A stretch of 64,000 bases of DNA from positions 186,001-250,000 of the forward strand of contig CAVZFD010000004.1 in NCBI GenBank assembly GCA_963774455.1, given 5' to 3'. The notes below the pieces were generated by a model. The model saw only the letters and a list, made by a program, of their open reading frames with translations, was not told the origin of the DNA and did no database searches. Of this stretch, positions 1-8,221 are shown one piece after another (the stretch's first letter is position 1; every line of letters begins with the position of its first letter). The stretch is from DATFVA01 sp963774455. Its GTDB lineage: Bacteria; Bacteroidota; Ignavibacteria; Ignavibacteriales; Ignavibacteriaceae. A program made the translations under genes and the position numbers.

Positions 1-33
1 CTAAGTTTGCTCTATGTTAAAGGAGTGTGGTGA

Positions 34-429
34 TTGAACTGTCCTTTTTGCAATAACCCGCTGGTTATCCTCGAATTAAACCAGGTAGAGATTGATTACT
101 GTACAAGCTGCCACGGCATCTGGCTTGATAATGGAGAGCTGGAACTTCTCTTGCAGGATTCGGTAGAAAAAAATCAACCGCTTAATTTTTTCTCTGAGAA
201 CAAAAATTCAGATGAGAAACTCATCAAGTGTCCCATTTGCCGTAAGAAGATGGAAAAGGTTACCTGCGGGGCAGATAACAAAGTTACACTTGATAAATGC
301 AGCAAAGGTCATGGCTTCTGGTTTAACGAAGGGGAACTGGAACAAGTTGTGGAGATGGGGGGTCTAGATAAGCAGGATAAGATTATAGGACTTCTAAAGG
401 AAATGTTTGCTTATAAATTAAATAATTAA
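34..429 (+). CDS. zinc-ribbon (zf-TFIIB-like) protein
   Basis: A 131-residue soluble protein made of two zinc-ribbon halves. Each has a CPxC knuckle (CPFC near residue 3, CPIC near 66) followed by a second Cys-containing strand with a G-x-W-[FL]-[DN]-x-G-E-L signature (near 28 and 94). This is the pattern of the TFIIB-type zinc-ribbon family common in Bacteria; its function is not established. The start is a TTG at 34, chosen because AGGAG lies 8 bases upstream and the first codons already enter the zinc ribbon. It ends 10 bases before lemA and is probably co-transcribed with lemA and the HtpX-like protease, which also carries a zinc ribbon. That suggests a role around envelope proteostasis, but this is inference. 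Confidence 0.85.
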   Translation: MNCPFCNNPLVILELNQVEIDYCTSCHGIWLDNGELELLLQDSVEKNQPLNFFSENKNSDEKLIKCPICRKKMEKVTCGADNKVTLDKCSKGHGFWFNEGELEQVVEMGGLDKQDKIIGLLKEMFAYKLNN

Positions 430-439
430 TGAGGTTAAA

Positions 440-994
440 ATGGTTATAGGAATAATTGTATTAGTATTGATTGTAATCGGGATCCTGTATTTTGTTGGAA
501 ATTACAATTCACTTGTAGGACTAAGGAACCAGGTCAAGAATGCCTGGGCGCAGATTGACGTTCAGCTTAAACGCCGGCACGACTTAATCCCCAACCTGAT
601 CGAAACCGTAAAAGGTTATATGAATCATGAGCGGGCAACGCTGGAAAATATAACTAATGCAAGAAGTCAGGCTGTAAGTGCTCAGGGTGTCCCAGAGAAA
701 GCCAAAGCAGAAGCCCGGCTTACTGAAGCAATGGGCAAGTTTAACCTGGTGGTTGAGAATTATCCTGACCTGAAAGCAAACCAGAACTTCCTTGCGCTGC
801 AGGAAGAACTTACATCAACAGAAAATAAGATCTCATTTTCTCGCCAGAGCTATAATGACCAGGTTTTATTTTATAACAATAAAATTCAGATGTTTCCTTC
901 GAATATAGTGGCTGGAATGTTCAATTTCAAAATGGAAGACTTCTTTGAAGTAGAAGATAAGTCAGAGAAAGAAGTTCCGAAGGTAAGTTTCTAA
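440..994 (+). CDS. lemA: LemA family protein
   Basis: A 184-residue LemA protein. It has an N-terminal transmembrane anchor (residues 2-19) followed by the conserved helical domain with the family hallmarks N-x-W-A-Q-I-D-V-Q-L-K-R-R-x-D-L-I-P-N-L near residues 34-53 and a late F-N-x-K-M-E-D-F-F segment. LemA proteins are inner-membrane proteins with a periplasmic coiled four-helix domain and poorly defined function. They are very often adjacent to an HtpX-type M48 protease, as here. Length is normal for the family. The gene sits between the zinc-ribbon gene and the protease in one apparent operon. Confidence 0.95.
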   Translation: MVIGIIVLVLIVIGILYFVGNYNSLVGLRNQVKNAWAQIDVQLKRRHDLIPNLIETVKGYMNHERATLENITNARSQAVSAQGVPEKAKAEARLTEAMGKFNLVVENYPDLKANQNFLALQEELTSTENKISFSRQSYNDQVLFYNNKIQMFPSNIVAGMFNFKMEDFFEVEDKSEKEVPKVSF

Positions 995-1012
995 TAAGGC
1001 TTTGCATATAAA

Positions 1013-2254
1013 ATGTGGGAATTAATTAAATCTAACCAAAGAAAATCCGTTTTCCTTTTTGTAGGGATGGCTGTTACGCTGATGCTTCTAGGCTATCTTA
1101 TCGGAAGTGCATTCTATCCGGATGGCGGAGGAGTATTTGGTCTTTCAATAGCCATTATAATTTGGACAGTCTTATCCATCATCAGTGTTACATCCGGCAG
1201 TTCATTGGTGCTATCAATCAGCCAGGCAAAAGAGGTAACCCCTGCAGTTCACCAGCAGCTCTTTAATGTTGTTGAGGAGATGAAATTAGCTGCGGGATTG
1301 CCAGCGATGCCAAAAGTTTACATAATTGATAGTCCTGCTCTTAATGCCTTTGCCACCGGGAAAGACCCTTCACACAGCGCCGTTGCCGTTACGGCAGGCT
1401 TATTATCAAAGCTCAACCGGGATGAACTGCAGGGAGTGATTGGCCACGAGATATCTCACATAATGAATCGCGATACCAAATTTATAACGTATGCTGCTGT
1501 TATGCTTGGAACGATTGTAATTCTCTCTGAAATTTTCGTTAAAGGAATGTTCTTTTCAGGTGCAGGCAGAAGATACGGGTCGAGATCAAAGAATGCCGGG
1601 GGACAGGCACAGATTATTATTCTTGCCATTGCAGTAATCTTTGCAATTTTAGCACCTATCATGGCAAGGCTTCTCTATTTTGCCCTATCAAGAAAACGTG
1701 AATACCTCGCTGATGCATCTTCCGCAAGACTTACAAGATACCCGGAAGGACTTGCATCAGCGCTCGAAAAGATTTCCGACTGCCGTGACGATCTTCCTTC
1801 TGCCAATAAGGTCACTGCCGCAATGTATATTGCAAATCCACTTAAGAAGAAGGGGATGAAGTTGTCAGACCTCACGAGTACACATCCGCCCATTACAGAG
1901 AGGATAAGAATCCTGCGGGGGATGATGTATGGAGCCGGGTATAATGATTATCAAAAATCTTTTTCTGCATTGAAAAGTTCCTCAGCTGCAATTATCCCTC
2001 CTTCGGGGTTAAGAGATGGTGCTGTTATTCCTTTGAGGGCTGCCGGAGATCAGGCAGAACCGCAGACTGCTGTTGATGAAAAACGGAAGCTGGGAAATAT
2101 AATGATGGCAATTAATGATTATTCCACCATCACCTGCGAATGCGGATTAAAGATAAAGATGCCCCCGGGTTTCGGAATGAACAAGCCAGAAATCACCTGT
2201 CCCAAATGCGGCCGCAAACACCGCGTAGATTCCGCCGGCGGGATGAAGATCTGA
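1013..2254 (+). CDS. htpX: HtpX-like M48 membrane metalloprotease with C-terminal zinc ribbon
   Basis: A 413-residue integral-membrane zinc protease. Two transmembrane segments lie near residues 13-32 and 42-60. The catalytic HEISH motif is at 145-149, a long hydrophobic pair follows at about 160-225, and the third zinc ligand is probably E230 in the R-E-Y-x-A-D block. HtpX proteases degrade misfolded membrane proteins and are often heat- or envelope-stress induced. The C-terminal 40 residues add a four-Cys zinc ribbon (Cys375, 377, 396, 399) that ordinary HtpX proteins (about 290 residues) lack, so the protein is longer than usual. It lies 18 bases after lemA in the same operon. Confidence 0.93.
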   Translation: MWELIKSNQRKSVFLFVGMAVTLMLLGYLIGSAFYPDGGGVFGLSIAIIIWTVLSIISVTSGSSLVLSISQAKEVTPAVHQQLFNVVEEMKLAAGLPAMPKVYIIDSPALNAFATGKDPSHSAVAVTAGLLSKLNRDELQGVIGHEISHIMNRDTKFITYAAVMLGTIVILSEIFVKGMFFSGAGRRYGSRSKNAGGQAQIIILAIAVIFAILAPIMARLLYFALSRKREYLADASSARLTRYPEGLASALEKISDCRDDLPSANKVTAAMYIANPLKKKGMKLSDLTSTHPPITERIRILRGMMYGAGYNDYQKSFSALKSSSAAIIPPSGLRDGAVIPLRAAGDQAEPQTAVDEKRKLGNIMMAINDYSTITCECGLKIKMPPGFGMNKPEITCPKCGRKHRVDSAGGMKI

Positions 2255-2644
2255 AAAACACTTGCATAATTAAGGGGTAAACCCCAAAGCTTACACCTTC
2301 GATATAATTACTTCATCAAAGTCATCTTATTATTCTGTACAAAATCATTAACCCTTAATGAATAGATATAAAATCTACGAATGTTACGTCGCTCTGTGGC
2401 TTGAATGTTACTACACTCTGGGCGGAAGAAAAATTCTATGAACGTTACACTGCTGCACGCTTGCTTTGCAAATTAAACCTGCCCGTCTTATCTTCACTGC
2501 AGAGTCCTAATAATTTCCTTAATTATAATTCTACGATAGAAGGTTCTGTAATATGAAACCTATATTTCAAACAATATTTGCGCGATTTGCAATGGTAAAA
2601 AGACCAGGGTGAATGAGGACAGCATCATTAGGGAAATTGATATA
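2255..2644. other. gene-free stretch with imperfect short repeats
   Basis: No supportable gene in either strand. A small hairpin (GGGG-TAAA-CCCC, around 2275-2286) follows the htpX operon and may be a weak terminator, although no T-run follows. Between about 2375 and 2465 three imperfect copies of a GAA[TC]GTTAC-containing segment occur at spacings of 30-45 bases. These look like degenerate repeat or decayed sequence rather than a gene. Confidence 0.4.
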
Positions 2645-2865
2645 ATGAAAAAGAAAACCATTCAGTTTGTTAAAGAATTCCTGCTTATTACAATTAAATT
2701 TCTGCTCGCAGGATTTGGACTTAAGGGATTTCTTCTGCCTAATTCTTTTATCGATGGGGTAGTGAAATGGACAGGATCGATCCCTCGGCTTTCATTATTA
2801 AGAATAATATTAAGGATACCAAAGGTGGAATGATTAAAAGATTAAATCTCGGTAAGATGAAATAA
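2645..2865 (+). pseudogene. remnant of a YitT family membrane protein gene (internal deletion)
   Basis: The first part encodes one hydrophobic segment followed by G-L-K-G-F-L-L-P-N-S-F-I-D-G, matching the first transmembrane helix and loop of YitT (DUF161) proteins. From about 2764 another frame encodes E-M-D-R-I-D-P-S-A-F-I-I-K-N-N followed by a GMIKRL tail and stop, matching the end of the C-terminal DUF2179 domain of the same family. The roughly 200 residues expected between them are missing and the two parts are out of frame, so this is a dead gene. A second copy of the C-terminal part is at 4341-4563. Family assignment rests on motif recall. Confidence 0.7.
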
Positions 2866-2887
2866 GTCGGTTTTCCAGGAGGTAAAT

Positions 2888-3310
2888 ATGAATGAACCTG
2901 TTATTGTTGAAAAAACACTTGATGCGCCTGCTGATAAAGTGTGGCAGGCAATTACAGATAAAGATGAAATGAAAAACTGGTACTTTGATTTGAAGGAGTT
3001 CAGACCTGAACCGGGATTTGAATTCAGGTTCATGGGCGGTCCGAGTGAAGATAAGCAGTACCTTCATATTTGCAAGATAACGGAAGTTCTTCCCGGCAGG
3101 AAGCTTTCTCACAGCTGGAGGTATGAGGGATATGATGGAATCTCTTATGTTTCTTTTGAACTCTTCCCTGAGGGAGATAAAACCCGGCTGAAACTTACAC
3201 ACAGAGGATTAGAATCTTTTCCCGGGAGTAATCCCGATCTTGCAAAGGAAAATTTTGCTGCCGGCTGGAAGGAGATTATCGGCAGTAATCTTAAAAATTA
3301 CCTGGAATAG
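2888..3310 (+). CDS. SRPBCC (AHSA1-like) domain protein
   Basis: A 140-residue single-domain protein of the START/Bet v1-like SRPBCC fold, AHSA1 branch. It has the typical opening (V-x-K-x-L-D-A-P-x-x-K-V-W-x-A-I-T-D), a W-Y-F-D segment after the first helices, and a long C-terminal helix with the A-x-G-W-x-x-I motif near residues 124-130. Such proteins bind hydrophobic small molecules; the ligand is unknown here. An AGGAGG site at 2878-2883 supports the ATG at 2888. It stands alone between two decayed regions. Confidence 0.9.
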   Translation: MNEPVIVEKTLDAPADKVWQAITDKDEMKNWYFDLKEFRPEPGFEFRFMGGPSEDKQYLHICKITEVLPGRKLSHSWRYEGYDGISYVSFELFPEGDKTRLKLTHRGLESFPGSNPDLAKENFAAGWKEIIGSNLKNYLE

Positions 3311-3472
3311 ATTCTCATTTCTTGCGCGGAAATTTGATCTTTACGGGGGTGTCCTTTGATGTATTTAAAGAGTGAAAACTTGAAATCGGGACGCTTAATA
3401 CCCATAGAGAATAAGTGCGGATTATTTCCTATTTTCCACTTAAAATAATTCCCAAAAAGTAAGCGATAAAAA

Positions 3473-4210
3473 ATGGAAACAGATCTGAAGCTGGCTGTGC
3501 TGATTGACGGAGATAATATCCCTTCCGCATATGTAAAAGAAATGATGGAAGAGATCGCAAAGTATGGTAGTCCTACTATAAAAAGGATATATGCCGACTG
3601 GACAAAACCTAACCCAACAAGGTGGAAAAACCTGCTGCTTGAAAATGCTATAACTCCTATCCAGCAGTATGGTTATACTACCGGAAAAAATGCCACTGAC
3701 TCTGCCATGATAATAGATGCGATGGACATTTTATATTCTGAGAAGGTTGATGGTTTCTGCCTGGTTTCAAGCGACAGCGATTTTACACGGCTGGCAACTA
3801 GGCTCCGTGAGGCGGGTATGAAAGTTTACGGCATCGGCGAAAGAAAAACGCCTGAGCCCTTTATAGTTGCCTGCGATAAGTTCATTTATATAGAGATCCT
3901 TAAGACCAGGACTGATGAGGGCGAAACCGATATTTCAAAAGATAAAACTGCAAAGAAAAATGAGGTAGAAAAGGTTACTCCAGCGCTGATCAAATTAATT
4001 GCAAGTACAGTTTCAGATCTTGCAGATGAAGATGGCTGGTCATTCCTGGGCGATGTAGGAAATCTCCTTCAGAAGAAGCAGCCTAATTTTGATCCACGAA
4101 ATTACGGCTTCCAGAAACTGACGCCATTAATAAATTCTATTAATAAATTCGAAATAGCTGAGACCCAAAAGGGAAGATTTAAATTGATTTACGTAAGAAA
4201 TAAAAAATAG
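3473..4210 (+). CDS. NYN domain ribonuclease-like protein with C-terminal OST-HTH/LOTUS domain
   Basis: A 245-residue protein. Residues 5-145 form a NYN (PIN-like, LabA/DUF88) nuclease domain. Acidic residues are in the right places: L-I-D-G-D-N near 10-15, T-D-S-A-M-I-I-D-A-M-D in the middle, and S-S-D-S-D-F-T near 100-106 before the conserved R-L-R-E-x-G-x-x-V-x-G-I-G strand. Residues about 165-240 resemble an OST-HTH/LOTUS winged-helix domain (W-S-F-L-G-D-V-G-N-L-L then F-D-P-R-N-Y-G-F-x-K-L). In this family NYN is thought to cleave RNA while LOTUS binds RNA or G-quadruplexes. The protein is cytoplasmic and monocistronic; its substrate is unknown. Confidence 0.9.
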   Translation: METDLKLAVLIDGDNIPSAYVKEMMEEIAKYGSPTIKRIYADWTKPNPTRWKNLLLENAITPIQQYGYTTGKNATDSAMIIDAMDILYSEKVDGFCLVSSDSDFTRLATRLREAGMKVYGIGERKTPEPFIVACDKFIYIEILKTRTDEGETDISKDKTAKKNEVEKVTPALIKLIASTVSDLADEDGWSFLGDVGNLLQKKQPNFDPRNYGFQKLTPLINSINKFEIAETQKGRFKLIYVRNKK

Positions 4211-4234
4211 AATATTATTATATGAAAGTTAATC

Positions 4235-4340
4235 CTGTATAAGTTTTTTGCTCCTCTTATTCCTTTTGTGAAGTTATTTCTTCCCTCATATATCTGCAGT
4301 CTGAGAGAAATCGGAATCTCAATGATCGATTCCGTAAAGT
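4235..4340 (+). pseudogene. C-terminal fragment of an NAD(P)-binding epimerase-like gene
   Basis: The frame reads F-F-A-P-L-I-P-F-V-K-L-F-L-P-S-Y-I-C-S-L-R-E-I-G and continues to M-I-D-S-V. This closely parallels the C-terminal part of the intact protein at 8222-8884 (the segment around 8725-8820), and the DNA shares an identical stretch beginning TCTGCAGTCTGAGAGAAAT. No start and no Rossmann part are present. It is a paralogue fragment that runs straight into the YitT fragment that follows. Confidence 0.75.
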
Positions 4341-4563
4341 TAATCACGGAAGATCTTGGTCCGGGGCACGACTATCTACAAAGGTGAAAAAGGATATTCA
4401 CCCGATGGCAGAGAGCTGAAGCCTGTCGATATTATTTATACTGTAGTGACGCTGCTGGAAATTGCCCGTCCGCAGGGTGAAATAGACCGGATTGATTCTT
4501 CTGCCTTCTAATATCAGGGATACCAAAGTCGGAATGATTAAACGCTTGAAAATTGGAAGATGA
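4341..4563 (+). pseudogene. C-terminal (DUF2179) fragment of a second YitT family gene
   Basis: After a one-base lesion near 4361, the frame encodes G-T-T-I-Y-K-G-E-K-G-Y, then D-I-I-Y-T-V-V-T-L-L-E-I-A-R and E-I-D-R-I-D-S-S-A-F, which is the DUF2179 layout of YitT proteins. A stop at 4509-4511, or a frameshift there, precedes a GMIKRLKIG tail ending at 4561-4563. The tail parallels the remnant at 2764-2865, so two copies of the family have decayed within 2 kb. No transmembrane part remains here. Confidence 0.7.
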
Positions 4564-4686
4564 AATACTTAGAATGTCCTTCTCAGCCCGATCAACCAGT
4601 CCCTAATGCCTATAAATAATCATCGTCAAATCCGTTCCGCTTGTTTAAACTTTCTGACAAAAATGACAGAACTTTATAAAGTATAT

Positions 4687-4715
4687 TTGATTATTGAAGT
4701 AATTACTGTTATAAT
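4687..4715 (+). promoter_or_regulatory. candidate promoter for the Asp-box secreted protein
   Basis: TTGATT at 4687-4692 and TATAAT at 4710-4715 are separated by exactly 17 bases, a good match to a housekeeping sigma-70-type promoter. It lies 78 bases upstream of the ATG at 4794 and after the decayed region. Bacteroidota primary sigma factors often prefer a different -7/-33 pattern, so use in vivo is inferred. Confidence 0.45.
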
Positions 4716-4793
4716 TTCCGGTGCAAAATTTGTTTACCAAAAATAGAAGTTCGGCACTTTATTCTTTGGACTTCAAAAACACGGGGAGTCAAA

Positions 4794-7304
4794 ATGAAAG
4801 GTGTAATTCGGCTTTTAGGTGGTTTTCTTTTTCTTCTTTCAAGCTTCACTCCAGCATTCTCTCAAGAACTTCAGACAGATACAAATCATACGCCAATCCA
4901 ATTTCGCAGAGGTATTGAAATCCCTCCGGGATACCAGAGTTATGAACAGAAATACCAGGGGAAAGACCTGATTGAAGAGAAAAGACGATCATTCCCATTA
5001 GAATCTACAGGAATATGGACGGAACTGAATCCCAGGGTACCCAGAGTGGACTACCTGGGGATATATTTTGTTAACAAAGATACAGGTTGGGCCTGTGGTG
5101 ATCTTGGAACAATCATCAAGACAACAGATGGGGGCGAAAGCTGGCAAACACTTCAGACTAACACAACTACACCAATACTAAAGGTAAGAAACTATAATGG
5201 GCAATTGATCATAGCCAGCGGCTATGATGGACTGATACTAAGATCTACAGATGGAGGGCAAAACTGGGCACAGGTTGCAAGCGGAGTGACAGGAGATCTT
5301 TGGGGACTTGAGATGATAAATAATACATTGGGGTGGGCCTGCGGAAATTACAACTCACTAATAAAAACAACCAACGGCGGAATAAGCTGGGAAGTGAAAA
5401 CAATACCAGGTTATAATTCTGATTTATGGTGGATAGAGTTCCTGAATGAGGACTACGGATTTATCTCCGGCAATCCCGGGCAGGTAATTAAGACAACAGA
5501 CGGGGGAGAGAGTTGGCAGATAATGCAGACAAGTGTATTTACTCCATTATACTCACTTGATTTAATAGACAGCCTGCATATAGCAGCGGCCGGATATGGA
5601 GGCAATCACGTCTACAGCAGTGACGCGGGGGAAAGCTGGGAGGCAACACCACTGTATGGATTACCGAATGAAGATCTGAACTGTGTAAAATATATAAACA
5701 TTGACACCGGTTATGTTTTGACGTTTTGGACGGGGATGTGGAAGACAACAGACCGGGGAGAAAGCTGGCAGGGAGTAGCTAATACCGGAGAATATGAGTT
5801 ACAGTTTTTCCCGGAAGAGCTGATAGGGTATGCTGCGGGAACAGGTCTTACAGTAACCAAAGCCGATGGAGACTTAAATATTTGGAGAAAAGCAATATTA
5901 AATGACAATTTCTCGGATGTTTTCTTCACAAGTGAACAGAAAGGGTTTGTACTAAGCAGATCATTATATAAAACAACCGATAGCGGAATAACTTGGGGAA
6001 AAGTAGGGGGCGTGCCCGGAGGGAGTGATTTACTTTTCCTTGATAGCCTGACCGGATTCCTTGGTGCAAGCAGTTCAATATATAAGACTACTGACGGTGG
6101 AGAAAGCTGGTATCCAACACAGGGTTCAAATGGGGCAGGAAAGATATTCTTTATCAGCCAAACGACAGGCTGGGCAATACACAGTAATGTCATTTATACA
6201 ACTACAGATATAGGTGAGAATTGGTTTGTGCAATTTAATGCGCCGCTTAGTCTTAATTTTAGCAGTATTACATTTATTGACTCTTTAAGCGGCTGGGTAT
6301 CTGGTACACGACCGTATAAAACAACGGATGGCGGGACCAACTGGGTTCAGCAAACAAATCCAAATATCTGGTTAAGTGATGATGTCTATTTCCCAAATAC
6401 TGACACAGGTTGGATTGGCAAATATTCTTCGATAAACAATTCACTTTTTAAAACCTCTGACGGGGGACTAAACTGGACTGGTGTTCCAGAAGTAGTTGGA
6501 GCCCGAAAATTCTATTTCTTTCCTGATCCGGTGCATTGGTTAACTATTGGTTTTTCTAGATACTATATAACTAATGATTATGGTAATAGTTGGTATGAAT
6601 TCACCGCAGATGTCTCTTGGGGATTAGTAAGTTTTAATTCTGTAACTAACAATTTAGGATATTTTGTTGGTGGTTTGGGATTAATTTTGAAATATACTGA
6701 TACAACTTATGTCCCTGTGGAATTGAAAATATTTACAGCAAAAGTTGATAGTAATAATATCATCCTAAATTGGTCAACCTCTTCAGAACTGAATAACAGG
6801 GGATTTGAAGTCTTGAGGTCCCCCTTTAATCTCTATGGGAAGGATACTTCAGTCTGGTGGAATATTGGATTTGTTGAAGGGAAAGGAACTACCACTGAAC
6901 AGCAATTTTATACTCTTGTTGACAAAGACTTGACAGTCGGGAAATATCAATATCGGCTTAAGCAAATTGATTTTGATGGATCATTTAGGTATTCGGATGT
7001 TGTTGGGGTAGAAATAAGGACTCCTTCTGATTTTTATCTTTCGCAGAACTACCCCAACCCCTTTAACCCTAACACTAAGATAAGCTATAACCTAACCGAA
7101 GATTCAAAAGTTACGCTTAAGGTATTTGATGTGCTTGGAAGAGAAATAGAAACACTGATAAATAAAGAAATGTCATCAGGGTATCACTTTATTGATTTTA
7201 ATGCCTCAAGACTGGCAAGTGGAATTTACTTCTACCAGTTGAGAGTAGAAGGACGGGATGGGAAAATATATAATTCAATAAAGAAGATGGTTTTAATAAG
7301 ATAA
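4794..7304 (+). CDS. secreted Asp-box (BNR/Ycf48-like) beta-propeller protein with type IX sorting domain
   Basis: An 836-residue exported protein. A signal peptide covers residues 1-24 (cleavage around A-F-S-Q). Residues about 85-640 hold twelve recognisable Asp-box repeats of the form [K]-T-[TS]-D-x-G-x-[ST]-W, the pattern of BNR/sialidase and Ycf48-like propellers. A linker domain with a P-V-E-L-x-x-F-x-A start and an E-L-N-N-x-G-F-E-V block follows (about 640-745). The last 85 residues are a type IX secretion C-terminal domain with the N-Y-P-N-P-F-N-P core and a basic C-terminus. The protein is probably moved across the outer membrane and anchored or released; ligand or enzyme activity is unknown. 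A sigma-70-like promoter lies at 4687-4715 and a hairpin follows the stop. Confidence 0.93.
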   Translation: MKGVIRLLGGFLFLLSSFTPAFSQELQTDTNHTPIQFRRGIEIPPGYQSYEQKYQGKDLIEEKRRSFPLESTGIWTELNPRVPRVDYLGIYFVNKDTGWACGDLGTIIKTTDGGESWQTLQTNTTTPILKVRNYNGQLIIASGYDGLILRSTDGGQNWAQVASGVTGDLWGLEMINNTLGWACGNYNSLIKTTNGGISWEVKTIPGYNSDLWWIEFLNEDYGFISGNPGQVIKTTDGGESWQIMQTSVFTPLYSLDLIDSLHIAAAGYGGNHVYSSDAGESWEATPLYGLPNEDLNCVKYINIDTGYVLTFWTGMWKTTDRGESWQGVANTGEYELQFFPEELIGYAAGTGLTVTKADGDLNIWRKAILNDNFSDVFFTSEQKGFVLSRSLYKTTDSGITWGKVGGVPGGSDLLFLDSLTGFLGASSSIYKTTDGGESWYPTQGSNGAGKIFFISQTTGWAIHSNVIYTTTDIGENWFVQFNAPLSLNFSSITFIDSLSGWVSGTRPYKTTDGGTNWVQQTNPNIWLSDDVYFPNTDTGWIGKYSSINNSLFKTSDGGLNWTGVPEVVGARKFYFFPDPVHWLTIGFSRYYITNDYGNSWYEFTADVSWGLVSFNSVTNNLGYFVGGLGLILKYTDTTYVPVELKIFTAKVDSNNIILNWSTSSELNNRGFEVLRSPFNLYGKDTSVWWNIGFVEGKGTTTEQQFYTLVDKDLTVGKYQYRLKQIDFDGSFRYSDVVGVEIRTPSDFYLSQNYPNPFNPNTKISYNLTEDSKVTLKVFDVLGREIETLINKEMSSGYHFIDFNASRLASGIYFYQLRVEGRDGKIYNSIKKMVLIR

Positions 7305-7312
7305 ACAGCTTT

Positions 7313-7341
7313 CTCCTGTGTTATAAATATTTACACAGGAG
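7313..7341 (+). terminator. hairpin after the Asp-box protein gene
   Basis: A perfect 9-bp inverted repeat (CTCCTGTGT at 7313-7321 and ACACAGGAG at 7333-7341) begins 9 bases after the stop codon. It lacks a strong T-tract, so termination strength is uncertain. Confidence 0.55.
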
Positions 7342-7371
7342 TAATATCGTAACAAATATAAAGGAGAGAAT

Positions 7372-7509
7372 ATGAAAAAAATATCGAGGGCAGGAAGAGC
7401 CCCACCTGAGAAAATAAAAGCCCACACTGAGACCCTAAAACCTCCACCAAGAGAATTAAAGAGTTTTAAACTCAATGGGGCTTTTTATGTGCAATTCACG
7501 CAAATCTAA
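7372..7509 (+). CDS. possible 45-residue peptide overlapping a terminator-like structure
   Basis: An ATG at 7372 with a strong AAGGAG site 11 bases upstream opens a 45-codon frame rich in Lys and Pro (PP and PPP runs) with no signal peptide and no family that I recognise. The frame lies inside a possible long-range hairpin: GAGCCCCA near 7397 can pair with TGGGGCT near 7479, which is followed by a T-run. The layout resembles a leader peptide with attenuator more than a free-standing gene, and the next gene downstream is broken. It could equally be a chance frame. Confidence 0.3.
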   Translation: MKKISRAGRAPPEKIKAHTETLKPPPRELKSFKLNGAFYVQFTQI

Positions 7510-7575
7510 CATTTGCAAATTAAAAATGAAACAGAACTAATTGCCTCAAGGGCAATAAAAACAGGTGAATATTAT

Positions 7576-8048
7576 ATGAAACAATTTTTAACGATAATTT
7601 TGGCTTTTATTATTTACTCTGCTATAGCAGAAGCTCAAACATATGCGAATATAGCTGCTCCAGAGAATGTTCTAGTTATGTGAAAGCTTTTAATAGTTGC
7701 TCTTCTTCTGATCCCTCAAATACAGTTGATGCAGTAGCAGAAAAATCTCTTCATAAAATCAATCAGGATAATTCTCCAGATCAGTTCAAATATCTACTCG
7801 AACAAAACTACCCTAATCCTTTCAATCCCACCACAAGCATAAAATATTCACTGAAGAAGGATGGTTTTGTTTCACTGAAAGTATATGATATTCTTGGAAG
7901 AGAGGTTGCCGATCTGGTAAATCAGAATCAAAAGGAAGGACACCATACTGTGAATTTCGGTGCTTCGAATCTACCTTCAGGAGTGTACATATATACAATT
8001 AAGGCAGGAGAGTTTACTTTAAGTAGAAAAATGTTATTAATTAAATAA
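7576..8048 (+). pseudogene. gutted type IX-secreted protein: signal peptide plus C-terminal sorting domain only
   Basis: The ATG at 7576 opens a clean signal peptide (hydrophobic core, then A-E-A-Q) and 15 more residues, ending at a TGA at 7681-7683. From 7680 another frame runs to 8048. It has a short linker, then E-Q-N-Y-P-N-P-F-N-P-T-T-S and a full type IX sorting tail ending in I-K. There is no cargo domain between them. The simplest reading is a cargo-protein gene that lost its interior by deletion plus a frameshift. The segment after the signal peptide (P-E-N-V-L-V) resembles the start of cysteine-protease-like cargo proteins, but that is weak. Confidence 0.7.
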
Positions 8049-8069
8049 GAAATGAAAAAATTACTAATG

Positions 8070-8096
8070 GGGAGCCGGGACGGGCTCCCTATTTAT
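8070..8096 (+). terminator. rho-independent terminator after the gutted secreted-protein gene
   Basis: A 7-bp GC-rich stem (GGGAGCC at 8070-8076 and GGCTCCC at 8083-8089) with a 6-base loop is followed by a TATTTATAT tail. Confidence 0.75.
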
Positions 8097-8221
8097 ATGT
8101 CATTGCGCAGTAAGGGGAATTATCATAACTTCAATATCTTCTTTATTGTGAAATTCCTGCTGTTGCTAGTCCTCAGGATATGACTTCTAAGGATAAGTAA
8201 ATGATCATTTAGAAAGGATAA

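Noticed and set aside
2834..3202. Minus-strand frame of 122 codons
   Set aside because: It is the complement of the SRPBCC gene, which has a clear ribosome site and family motifs.
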